Shown here: positions 8,582 to 16,457 of the stretch, one piece after another
Layout: every line of letters starts with the position of its first letter
Numbering within the stretch: the first letter of the stretch is position 1
Assembly: GCA_015233615.1 (NCBI GenBank)
Contig: JADFXJ010000006.1
Coordinates: 1 to 62,136, forward strand
DNA: 62,136 bases
Direction: 5' to 3'
Source of the DNA: Nitrospirota bacterium
GTDB lineage: Bacteria > Nitrospirota > Thermodesulfovibrionia > Thermodesulfovibrionales > Magnetobacteriaceae
The notes under the pieces: generated by a model
Databases searched by the model: none
Told to the model about the DNA's origin: nothing
The model's input: only the letters and a program-made list of their open reading frames with translations
Made by a program: the position numbers and the translations under genes

Positions 8582-10084
8582 TTACTCTTTTTCCATATAT
8601 TTATGCTCTCTTACATGTTCTTCGGGATGTGCCTCCGGAGCGGCCTCCGCACGTTGCTTTTTGCCAGCTAAGAGCTTTTCGTTAACTACGTACGTTATGT
8701 CCTCCTCTTCGGGCTCCTTCCTGACCTTTATCGTAAAGCCGAGACCGGAATCCCTGAGTCCCTGGAGAAACTTGTCGTAGTGGGTACACCATTGCGATGC
8801 CGTTTCTCTGTCTTTAACACGCTGGTAAGTGGAAACGGATTTCTTTTCCTCCTCTGTAGCCACCACCCTTACAAGCCGTGTGGCTACGCTCCCGTCGTCG
8901 TTAAGCCGCAACATAACCTTGTAGCCGGGCCACTGGGTGTCCACGTACGTAAGGCGGCCCATTTCAAGGGATTGTCGAGGATGCTCGTCGCCCATCTCTT
9001 CACCTATTACCTCGTAACCGAGAGATTTAAGGTTGTCGCTTATCTTTTCGGCAAGCTCCTTCCTTCGTAACTTCAATTGCGCATCAGACAAAAAGTCGAA
9101 GGCAAGGTCAGCCAGCTTTTCGAATTCGCCACGGGTGAGATACCGTCTGTCGATAGCCCTGGACAATTTTCCGGCAACCTCTTCGTGCCCTTCATACCCT
9201 TCGTAACGGTTAAGCTCCTCGATTATCCCTGGAAGGGAATTCTTATAAACGGTACTCGTAATCAAGTCTTCCTTCATCCTGCCGTACTTTAACTTTATGG
9301 TATCCCTGACCGACTCCAGCCTCTGGATTACGGTCTCGCCCCTGAGGCTATCGAAGACCGGAGACAACTCTGCATATAGATCCGTATCGAGTTCGCGGAT
9401 AAGGTCGATATACCGGGTTGCCTCATCCATCAGCTTCCTTTTTTCCAGGTCCTTTCGGGATACGTACGTGGTCTCGACCATGAAGTCGGCAGCATGGCCA
9501 ATCTTCGTCAAAGTTCCCACCCTGCCTGCAAAATCGCCTAAGGCATGGCGTAAATCCTCCAACAGCCTCACCTTTTCAGGAAAGTTTCCACCGCTCAGGG
9601 CCTTTTTAAAATCTTCCTTAAACCGTAGCAGTGTCGCGGTATCTGAGTCGTTGAGGTTAAGCCCGCCGTCTTCTATAGACTTTACGGAGATCCCGATGGC
9701 ACCCGATAAATTCTTTATGGCAAGTTCCGCCTCTTTACGCTGGAGTTTCAGATCTTCCACCTCGCGCTTAACCTTGAAAACCTCTTCGCTAAAGCTTGCG
9801 GATAAATTCAACAGTTCTTCCGCCGACGGGGCTGTCTTAAAAGCATCCTCAAAGGATTCGAGCCTTATCATGCTGTCTTTAAGATGAACGGGCAGTGTGC
9901 CGTCCAGTTCAGATAGCCCGGCCTTTAACTTGCCAATGGCTAATTTAAAGTTATTCTTTATGTTTTGCAGGTATGCGGTTTTCTTTTTCTCATTTTTGTG
10001 ATTTTGGTATGAATTGTAGAGGCTTACGGCAATGTCCACACCAATATCTACAAGCACGGGTACGATGACGGCGGTGCCACTCAC
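8582..10084 (-). CDS. Coiled-coil protein of unknown function, first gene of kinase cluster
   Basis: 500 residues, no family recognised. Residues 4-22 are hydrophobic and could anchor the protein to the membrane; residues 35-330 are mostly charged helix typical of coiled coil; the C-terminal 170 residues look globular (GYKVMLRLNDDGSVATRLVRVV), ending in a charged tail. The start is GTG at 10084 with AGGGG seven bases upstream. It ends 3 bp before the kinase start, so it should be co-transcribed with it. A divergent gene begins at 10217, so the AT-rich 130 bp between them probably holds promoters for both. It may be a scaffold or sensor for the kinase, but that is inference from position only. 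Confidence 0.75.
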   Translation of the reverse strand: MSGTAVIVPVLVDIGVDIAVSLYNSYQNHKNEKKKTAYLQNIKNNFKLAIGKLKAGLSELDGTLPVHLKDSMIRLESFEDAFKTAPSAEELLNLSASFSEEVFKVKREVEDLKLQRKEAELAIKNLSGAIGISVKSIEDGGLNLNDSDTATLLRFKEDFKKALSGGNFPEKVRLLEDLRHALGDFAGRVGTLTKIGHAADFMVETTYVSRKDLEKRKLMDEATRYIDLIRELDTDLYAELSPVFDSLRGETVIQRLESVRDTIKLKYGRMKEDLITSTVYKNSLPGIIEELNRYEGYEGHEEVAGKLSRAIDRRYLTRGEFEKLADLAFDFLSDAQLKLRRKELAEKISDNLKSLGYEVIGEEMGDEHPRQSLEMGRLTYVDTQWPGYKVMLRLNDDGSVATRLVRVVATEEEKKSVSTYQRVKDRETASQWCTHYDKFLQGLRDSGLGFTIKVRKEPEEEDITYVVNEKLLAGKKQRAEAAPEAHPEEHVREHKYMEKE

Positions 10085-10216
10085 GGCAATACCCCTGGTA
10101 GCATATTTAGATTATGCGACAATATCATACATTGAAAATATAACATTATAAAAATATAATAACATAACCGATAATAACCGTTTCCCTTTCATAGGAAAAA
10201 AGTTTACCATATAAGC

Positions 10217-11251
10217 ATGGCAGAGGCAGCGGGATATAATCGATCGGTAGCGGGGCAATCCCGTTATTCTATAAGACTGGCGGAGAGCCATCAATTCTTT
10301 ACCAGGTTGGCTGCTATGTATAAGAGCGGGATACCGCTTGAGGAGTCACTCGCCGAAATAGCCGGGGGTACCGGTGGCGGCGGCAGATCTATCGCTTTCG
10401 AAGCCGCCATAACGCGGGTCATAAACGGACTCCATCGGGGAGTATCCCTGAGTGCCGCGCTTTACGGCGAGGGTCTCGTCGATACCCTCCAGGTACGGCT
10501 CGTCGAAGTAGGACAAAAGAGCGGCAACCTGGAATTCGTTTTTTCGGCTATCGCTTCGGACGCCCAACGGCGCATAACCCTGAGACGCACGGTGATCGGC
10601 AGACTGGCCTACCCCGTCTTATTAATACCGGCGGCCATACTGCTTATTCCTCTGTCCACGCTGGTAAGTTCCGGTTTTGGCGCCTATTTCAAGGCTGCTA
10701 TCTTACCTCTCATCGAACTGTCGGGCATTGGAGCCGGCATCATATATTTATTACGGTTTATGGGCAAGAGGGGTGCAAATCGTATTTACAGGGACAGGCT
10801 GCTACTGAGTATCCCTATTCTGGGCAGATGGGTAAGGAATATGTCGTGGGCTCGTTTTTGCAGGGCCTTCGCGTTAAGTTACGGTGCCGGGCTTGAGATG
10901 CGGGAAACGGTAAGGCTGGCCATCAGCGTAATGGGCAACCATGCTATGCAGGAGGAGAACATGGGCGCGGTCAATACTGTCGATAGCGGCAGGCCCCTAT
11001 CGTACTTCTTCCGGGCTTCGAAAACCACTCCACACATCATAACCGACATGCTTGGTACGGGCGAGCAGACGGGAAACCTGGACGAGATGACGAACTCGGC
11101 CGCAAACCACTTCGAGGAACTCTCCGAAAGACAGCTCGTTGTCCTCACTACGGTACTATACGCGATGGTCTTCGTATCGGTTTCGATTTACATCGCCTAC
11201 AAGGTTATTACATTTTATACCAACCTCTTTAAAATGGAAATGAGTTTGTAA
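10217..11251 (+). CDS. GspF/PilC-like inner-membrane protein
   Basis: 344 residues with the two-repeat organisation of the type II secretion/type IV pilus F family: FFTRLAAMYKSGIPLEESL near residue 27 and ARFCRAFALSYGAGLEMRETV near 211, each with the (A/S)-x-G-(I/L)-x-(L/M) signature. Each repeat is followed by hydrophobic segments (about 125-180 and 310-335). Family members organise the assembly platform and contact the ATPase. No GspE/PilB, pilin or secretin gene lies nearby, so this is an orphan. The start is ATG at 10217; no strong ribosome site is visible. Confidence 0.85.
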   Translation: MAEAAGYNRSVAGQSRYSIRLAESHQFFTRLAAMYKSGIPLEESLAEIAGGTGGGGRSIAFEAAITRVINGLHRGVSLSAALYGEGLVDTLQVRLVEVGQKSGNLEFVFSAIASDAQRRITLRRTVIGRLAYPVLLIPAAILLIPLSTLVSSGFGAYFKAAILPLIELSGIGAGIIYLLRFMGKRGANRIYRDRLLLSIPILGRWVRNMSWARFCRAFALSYGAGLEMRETVRLAISVMGNHAMQEENMGAVNTVDSGRPLSYFFRASKTTPHIITDMLGTGEQTGNLDEMTNSAANHFEELSERQLVVLTTVLYAMVFVSVSIYIAYKVITFYTNLFKMEMSL

Positions 11252-11331
11252 GGGTTATTTATAAATAAAACAATTTGGAAATATGCATCGGAAATATTGC
11301 ATACCCGGCTGTTATTATGTTATTATCAACC

Positions 11332-11655
11332 ATGAATTACTATATTAACTCTACGCCGGGAAGGCTAAGAATTCAGAGCCCACGCCTCCATGACAATCAT
11401 GAGGAGATTAAGAAATTCGAAAAATTCATCACTGCCGTCAATGGCATAAAGAAGATTGAGACGAATTTTTTCACCGGCAGCGCACTAATGCACTACGACG
11501 AGGAGATGACGGATTGCGAAAAACTCATCGGTGTTTTGGAATCTGCCGGCTACTTTGACCTGATGAAAGCGATGACCTCAGACGAGCTGGTCGAAGAAGG
11601 TGCCGAAGAGGTAATGAAGGTAATCGTAGACGAGATTACCGGCGAATTGTTATAA
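11332..11655 (+). CDS. Small HMA-like domain protein
   Basis: About 107 residues from ATG 11332 (MNYYINSTPGRLRIQSPRLHDN). The frame is open further upstream to a TTG at 11275 and an ATG at 11317, and no ribosome site decides between them. The beta-alpha-beta pattern (STPGRLRIQSP, helix, IKKIETNFFTGSALMHYD, helix) resembles cysteine-less heavy-metal-associated-like domains that precede P-type ATPases in some bacteria. The CxxC metal site is absent, so metal binding cannot be claimed. It follows the GspF-like gene by about 80 bp and may share its transcript. Confidence 0.55.
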   Translation: MNYYINSTPGRLRIQSPRLHDNHEEIKKFEKFITAVNGIKKIETNFFTGSALMHYDEEMTDCEKLIGVLESAGYFDLMKAMTSDELVEEGAEEVMKVIVDEITGELL

Positions 11656-11845
11656 CCAAAGAATTGCTATAACCGGCGAATTGTTATAACGAGCGGTCTT
11701 CCTGTCTTCATCCAAACGTTTACAAGATCCCGAAACCTAAGCGCCCCAATAAGCGTCTCAGGAGCCTAACTCCTTCACGTACCTGGACATCGCACTCAGA
11801 AGCTCTCCGTTAGGGCTCGTTCTGAACGCGCCCTTATAGTGCGAG

Positions 11846-12199
11846 TTAAGAATTTAGCCAGGTTATGGCGCCTTCCGGGTCGTTATAGAAGACTTTATGG
11901 TTTTTCGACAATACAAAAGCTATCGAAGCCATGAAGGCCGTTGTCGCACCTGGCACTACGGTAGCACTTTTCGTAACCTGTTGTTTGATCTTCGTGTCGA
12001 AGGCTTTCATTTCCAGTGCCAGTTTCATAGGAGGATTAGCCATTTCGAGCGTATTGTACAAGATCTTTGAGCTATCGGTGGTATGCAGATAGTTTTCTAT
12101 AGAGGCGGCAGCCTCTTTCACGAGTTCCACGTCCATTTCACCCGTGTAGGTTGCCACTATAATTCCGCCACGCAATTCAACTTCAACCGAGCCTTTCAT
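11846..12199 (-). CDS. SpoIIAA/STAS-like small protein
   Basis: 117 residues. The order of strands and helices (VEVELRGGIIVATYTGEMDVELVKEAAASIENYL, SSKILYNTLEMANPPM, ATVVPGATTAFMASIAFVL, KVFYNDPEGAITWLNS) resembles STAS or SpoIIAA-like domains, including the final DPEGAITWL helix. Such domains often act as regulatory modules. ATG 12199 has AGGAGG five to six bases upstream, so the start is firm. It stands alone upstream of the motility operon. No catalytic residues are evident. Confidence 0.6.
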   Translation of the reverse strand: MKGSVEVELRGGIIVATYTGEMDVELVKEAAASIENYLHTTDSSKILYNTLEMANPPMKLALEMKAFDTKIKQQVTKSATVVPGATTAFMASIAFVLSKNHKVFYNDPEGAITWLNS

Positions 12200-12339
12200 A
12201 TATACCTCCTATGCCTCCATTTTTGTTTTGGCTAATCCCCAACTACAAGAGGATAAAACATTTTAACATATTCGTACTTCCCGGATGTTTAACATATAAA
12301 AGATCCGCCTGAAAGTAAAAATTCGCCATGAAACCTGCC

Positions 12340-13242
12340 TCATTGGGCGAGGGGATTTATCCTGACGATACCGGGTTTTATGGCTTCACCCTTTTGCTCC
12401 GCAGCCTGGGGAGTAGGGACGGCACTCTGTACGTTATCGCCGGCACTTGCAGAAGTGTCGGTGAGAACTACGATGCTGATTCTCCTGTTGCGCGGATCGG
12501 TGGGGTCTGCCTTTATTAACGGTTCCGTCGCCGCCAGGCCTGCCACCTTGGCGATGTTATCCGGGTTTAGGCCGTTATGTTCCAGTTCGCGTCGTGCAGC
12601 CGATGCCCTGTCGGTAGAAAGCTCCCAGTTCGTATACTTGTTGGTCGAATAATTAAGTGCGTCGGTATGCCCTTCTATCGATATCCTGGCGCTTTTGAGC
12701 GTTTTTATGTTGTCTGACACTATTTGTAATATCTTCCTGGCATCCGGGGTCAGTTCGGAGCCTCCAAGCGGAAACATGGGTTTTAAATCTTTGTCGAGCA
12801 TCTGAATTCTGATGCCGCCTTCGATTACCTCTACTAAAACCTGGTCTTTGACGCCGGTCAGCTTGGCTTCGACCTCCTTTTTTATCTTCTCTTTCAGCTT
12901 CTCTTTGGAGTTTCCCTGTAACTTATCCGCCAAAGAGGTGGAAATGTTACCGCCTTTGGTCTCTCCTTCGAGTTGCTGGGAGTTCTTTATGCCCGTGTCG
13001 AGAACCTCGGCACCCTTACCGAGAAATGACATGCCCATGGAGTCGAATATCGTAACGCTTTGAAAGTAGTTCGATAGCGCGAGTTTTTTCTCGGGCGAAA
13101 CCATCGTTATAAGCCACATCAATAGAAAAAAAGCCATCATCGCGGTCACGAAATCCGCATAAGCCACCTTCCATGAGCCTCCATGTGCACCACCGTGTCC
13201 GGCTTTCTTAACTTTTTTGATGATAATGCTCTGTCCCTTCAT
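12340..13242 (-). CDS. motB: MotB flagellar stator protein
   Basis: 300 residues. There is an N-terminal cytoplasmic segment (HGGAHGGSWKVAYADFVTAMMAFFLLMWLI) with one transmembrane helix carrying the proton-binding Asp in YADF (D30). A helical periplasmic plug follows, then an OmpA-like peptidoglycan-binding domain (about 140-270) with ISIEGHTD and NRRISIVV. The protein anchors the stator to peptidoglycan and conducts ions with MotA. Its start overlaps the motA stop by 4 bp, giving translational coupling. The Pro/Ala-rich tail is longer than in E. coli MotB. Confidence 0.95.
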   Translation of the reverse strand: MKGQSIIIKKVKKAGHGGAHGGSWKVAYADFVTAMMAFFLLMWLITMVSPEKKLALSNYFQSVTIFDSMGMSFLGKGAEVLDTGIKNSQQLEGETKGGNISTSLADKLQGNSKEKLKEKIKKEVEAKLTGVKDQVLVEVIEGGIRIQMLDKDLKPMFPLGGSELTPDARKILQIVSDNIKTLKSARISIEGHTDALNYSTNKYTNWELSTDRASAARRELEHNGLNPDNIAKVAGLAATEPLIKADPTDPRNRRISIVVLTDTSASAGDNVQSAVPTPQAAEQKGEAIKPGIVRINPLAQ

Positions 13243-14087
13243 TTTCTTACGGCCTCCTCGAGTTCGCCAAAAGTCGGCCTTTCGGAGTGTGGTATCGCCC
13301 TTCTGCCCGATTCAACGGCGATCTGGGGTGCAGCACCACCTACGAATGCAACTAATGACGCTTTTATTACAGTATAATATACCTCTCCCTCTTTTGCCTT
13401 CGTTTCCAGGTTGGTCGCAACCGGGCCAACGAAGCCATAGCACAGGAGTATTCCCATGAATGTTCCCACAAGGGCCGAACCGATGCTCTCACCCAGCACC
13501 GCAGGCGGACTATTTATTTTCTGCATCGTCAGAACGACACCGAGAACCGCAGCAACGATACCGAATCCAGGCAGTGCGTCAGCGGTTTTCTGGATACTCG
13601 TCGATGGAATCATGGATTCGTGGCTGTTGGCCTCTATGTCAATCTGTAAAAGCTCATCGAGCTCGTGTGTAGGCATGTTAGTAGTGATAATGACCTTCAG
13701 GTTGTCGCATATGAATCCTAGTGCGTGTTTGTTCGCCACCACACTCCTGTATTTTGTGAATATGGCACTCTTGTCCGGAGCCTCCACGTCCTGCTCGATA
13801 GAGATTAACCCCTCTTTCCTTACTTTCGAAAATATTATGTACATAAGCGACAGCAACTCCAGGTAAGCTTCTTTCGAGGTACCTCCGCCACTTAATATTT
13901 TGGAAAGACTACCGAAAGTCAGTTTCAATACCGTAGGTGGCGCAGATATAATGAAAGAGCCTCCCGCCGCGCCAAAAATGATCAACAGCTCCACCGGGTT
14001 GATGAGCATAGCAACATTGCCATGTTCGATCATAAAGCCACCTACTACGCAGCCTAAAACGACAATTGCACCGATTATTACCGTCAT
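13239..14087 (-). CDS. motA: MotA flagellar stator protein
   Basis: 282 residues. Four membrane helices are at about 3-20, 30-50, 170-190 and 200-222, with the cytoplasmic loop (about 75-160) that contacts the rotor. The conserved PGFGIVAAVLGVVLTM helix and the GTFMGILLCYGFVGP helix are typical. The ATG at 14087 lies 7 bp after the PilZ gene stop, and the gene overlaps motB by 4 bp, so the three form one operon. There are no other flagellar genes in the window. Confidence 0.95.
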   Translation of the reverse strand: MTVIIGAIVVLGCVVGGFMIEHGNVAMLINPVELLIIFGAAGGSFIISAPPTVLKLTFGSLSKILSGGGTSKEAYLELLSLMYIIFSKVRKEGLISIEQDVEAPDKSAIFTKYRSVVANKHALGFICDNLKVIITTNMPTHELDELLQIDIEANSHESMIPSTSIQKTADALPGFGIVAAVLGVVLTMQKINSPPAVLGESIGSALVGTFMGILLCYGFVGPVATNLETKAKEGEVYYTVIKASLVAFVGGAAPQIAVESGRRAIPHSERPTFGELEEAVRK

Positions 14088-14094
14088 CTGCTCT

Positions 14095-14895
14095 TCACAA
14101 CCGCGACTGGCGCTGTTTTCTAAGTATTTCCCTCTCGCGCCTGAGGCTATACTGAATTATTTCATCCCTTACAACGTCTTCCATGTCACTGAAATTAATC
14201 GAAACACCGTACATGCCCCCCGGCAACTCCTCCGACCGCATTACGATACCGTAGACAACGATTCCCATCGGTGGAGACGTCGGCAAGAGCATTTTCACCT
14301 CTACGTAGTCGTTTACCTCATAATTTTCCTTCACGTCTAACCTTATGCCGGAGGCACTAAGGTTTACACGGGTTTCATCCGCGTTAATCAGTCCCTCGTG
14401 GCCAAGGGTAAGCCGGTCCAACACAAGGCCAAGCTTCGTGTTTATGTCAACAAGCATCTTCCACACCACAGGGCTTACGTTACCATCCGGAACGTCCATG
14501 TAAAAACTCCTTGGGTGCAGAAGTTCTACTCCATACTCGGAAATCAGCTTTGCCCGCTTCGTGATTATGTTGCCAATCACTTTCTTCACTATGACGGGCA
14601 TTACGTCGTCTACACGAAAAAAACCACGGTTTTCCTTACCCAGGCACTTTAACAGTACCGTATCGCCTTCAATACTTACCACTTCGGCGAAATAGTCGTT
14701 TTCGTCGCTCTGCAAAACGATATTTTGTCCCTTCAGGAACTTTACGGAGGAACCTTCGACTTGCTTTATCTCCAGGTAGTCGTCTTTGATGTTCACGATG
14801 TTTGCGGCACATTGCTCGTGACGGGCCTGTACCTTACAAAACACTCTTTCACCAGCTTTCAAGGATTTTCCGACTCCTTTGGCCGGAGACTTCAT
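14095..14895 (-). CDS. PilZ-domain protein, YcgR-like flagellar brake
   Basis: 266 residues from ATG 14895 (MKSPAKGVGKSLKAGERVFC), which has GGAG just upstream. The frame stays open another 52 codons, but that extension is Cys/Arg-rich and looks non-coding. An N-terminal YcgR-N-like beta-barrel (about 15-100) is followed by a PilZ domain (about 105-235) with VNLSASGIRL (the N-x-S-x-x-G motif) and an arginine-containing FFRVDDV start. PilZ domains bind cyclic di-GMP, and YcgR-type proteins slow flagellar motors by acting on MotA or the rotor. Placement directly before motA-motB supports that role. Confidence 0.85.
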   Translation of the reverse strand: MKSPAKGVGKSLKAGERVFCKVQARHEQCAANIVNIKDDYLEIKQVEGSSVKFLKGQNIVLQSDENDYFAEVVSIEGDTVLLKCLGKENRGFFRVDDVMPVIVKKVIGNIITKRAKLISEYGVELLHPRSFYMDVPDGNVSPVVWKMLVDINTKLGLVLDRLTLGHEGLINADETRVNLSASGIRLDVKENYEVNDYVEVKMLLPTSPPMGIVVYGIVMRSEELPGGMYGVSINFSDMEDVVRDEIIQYSLRREREILRKQRQSRL

Positions 14896-15333
14896 ACCGT
14901 CTCCGGACTCTCCAATGCTCAGGCACACTCGTGCCCCGACACACCTGCGTGTGTGTACGTTCCGACACCGCTGACACCCTTTAGCAAGAGTATTCCACCA
15001 TATTTCATGAAGGAACCTGCCAAATTCACGGCTCTCAACCATATATTCCAAATATCTAATGCATAAATAATATGAATATATATGTATAAGCTAACAGAAA
15101 AACCTGTCCACTGTCAATAAAAATAGCATCCGATTACACTATCGACGAAAGTTTTGTGCCGTCGATGCCAAAAAGGATATCGGAGTTATGCCAAAAGAAT
15201 AAATCACTTTCCCAATATTATATCCTTAGTGTTATAATATTATAAACAAATGATTCATATATATTATGTAATATGAACTATGTTTATGAATGACACATTT
15301 ATTAATGTACTTAGAAATCAGGAGGATAAAGCT

Positions 15334-16005
15334 ATGGGATTTTGGGATAAATTGAAAAACGACTTTCAAAAAGGAATAAATGAAAGTCTGTCCTCTGTAA
15401 CAAGCGTTTCCCGGGAAATCGGGCACAAGGCAGACTCTCTGGTTGCCGAGGGGAAAAAACAGCTCGAACTATACAATATGAAAAAGAAAATGACCTGTAA
15501 TTTCTCCGATCTTGGCGAAAGAGTTTACGAACTCATGACGGGTGATGGAAGTAACGTCAACGATGACGAGATAGCCAGGTCCATAGTAGAGACCATTTCT
15601 GCAATAAAGTCGCAGCTCACCGAACAAGAAAGAGAGAGGAAAGCGGAAACGATTAAGGAACAGGATTCCGGGGAGACCAGCCCGGAAACCGAATCCACGA
15701 CCGTAGCGCAAGCAGAAGATTCTGAGACCGAAACCGCTCCACTGCCCGGCGTGCTCCCTGCAAAACAACGAAGGCAGTACACGAGGAAGGAAAAGCCCGC
15801 GAAGCAAGAAAAACGTAACACCGCCTCCGTAAGGGTAAAAAATACAAAAGCCACCGGCACACCCGAAACTCCCGTTACAACCGCTGCTACTGAATCCGCG
15901 GCCGAAGACAATCAAACCAAAGAGAAAGAAGAAGAAAAACATGAGGTTACCGGCGAAAAGGTTGCAGGCCAGGAATTTACAGGCGAAGCCGACACTTCGG
16001 AATAA
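15334..16005 (+). CDS. Hypothetical acidic repeat-tailed protein
   Basis: 223 residues from ATG 15334, chosen because AGGAGG lies eight bases upstream; an earlier ATG at 15280 lacks one. The N-terminal 100 residues (MGFWDKLKNDFQKGINESL, then a helical region with FSDLGERVYEL) are amphipathic helix. The rest is low-complexity Glu/Thr/Lys/Pro, probably disordered. I recognise no family, though similar short proteins starting MGFWDKLK occur in other bacteria. It is monocistronic, with its own terminator. Confidence 0.65.
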   Translation: MGFWDKLKNDFQKGINESLSSVTSVSREIGHKADSLVAEGKKQLELYNMKKKMTCNFSDLGERVYELMTGDGSNVNDDEIARSIVETISAIKSQLTEQERERKAETIKEQDSGETSPETESTTVAQAEDSETETAPLPGVLPAKQRRQYTRKEKPAKQEKRNTASVRVKNTKATGTPETPVTTAATESAAEDNQTKEKEEEKHEVTGEKVAGQEFTGEADTSE

Positions 16006-16057
16006 GTAAACCACCGTGGCTCAAGCCGGAAAGCATAAGAAAAAAGTATGAGAGAAA

Positions 16058-16090
16058 GGATGGATTCCCGCTTTCGCGGGAATCCATTTT
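16058..16090 (+). terminator. Rho-independent terminator
   Basis: A perfect 12-bp stem (atggattcccgc and gcgggaatccat) with a short TTT loop is followed by tttt. It lies about 55 bp after the acidic-tail gene and ends its transcript. The stem sequence also resembles common dispersed repeats. Confidence 0.7.
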
Positions 16091-16181
16091 ATTAACCTTT
16101 GATGATCGTTTGTTTAACCTTTTATACTTAGTATATCATCCAAATTAATTCCGCTATAATTCAAAGCCTGCATAGCGATGC

Positions 16182-16349
16182 TCAATGACCTGCCGGAAAG
16201 AAAGTCACGCTTAACCAATAGAAGAAAAAGATTGATACTACACCTATTCCCAGACTCCATCCAATGAGTTTCTTCTCTATGGGAAGAAGAGGTTCGTACT
16301 CCTTCGCCATTTGTTGCAGTTCGTTAACTAAATTCGGTTTGTCTGCCAT
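16182..16349 (-). CDS. 55-aa single-pass membrane protein beside YeiH-type transporter
   Basis: A short ORF running ATG 16349 to TGA 16182 encodes 55 residues. The first 26 are a charged amphipathic segment (MADKPNLVNELQQMAKEYEP), followed by one hydrophobic helix (about 29-51, IGWSLGIGVVSIFFFYWL) and a short tail FPAGH. A perfect AAGGAGG lies seven bases before the ATG, strong support for translation. It sits 108 bp downstream of the YeiH-type transporter on the same strand and is probably in the same transcript. It may be a small subunit or regulator of the transporter; no homolog is recognised. Confidence 0.7.
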   Translation of the reverse strand: MADKPNLVNELQQMAKEYEPLLPIEKKLIGWSLGIGVVSIFFFYWLSVTFFPAGH

Positions 16350-16457
16350 GTATAACCTCCTTCGTTATAATTTCCGCGAAATTTCCGTTAAAAGTGCCAT
16401 TCGGGCGACGTTGGTTTATCATAACGTCCCCGCCGATTATCTTTGGAGTGGTTTTTG

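Noticed and set aside
11758..11845. Minus-strand frame HYKGAFRTSPNGELLSAM... after the STAS-like gene
   Set aside because: It looks like a protein C-terminus but has no start and only about 28 codons. It may be a relic; not enough to call.
14896..15051. N-terminal extension of the PilZ protein
   Set aside because: The extra 52 residues are Cys/Arg/Trp-rich and unlike YcgR proteins; the start at 14895 has a GGAG site.
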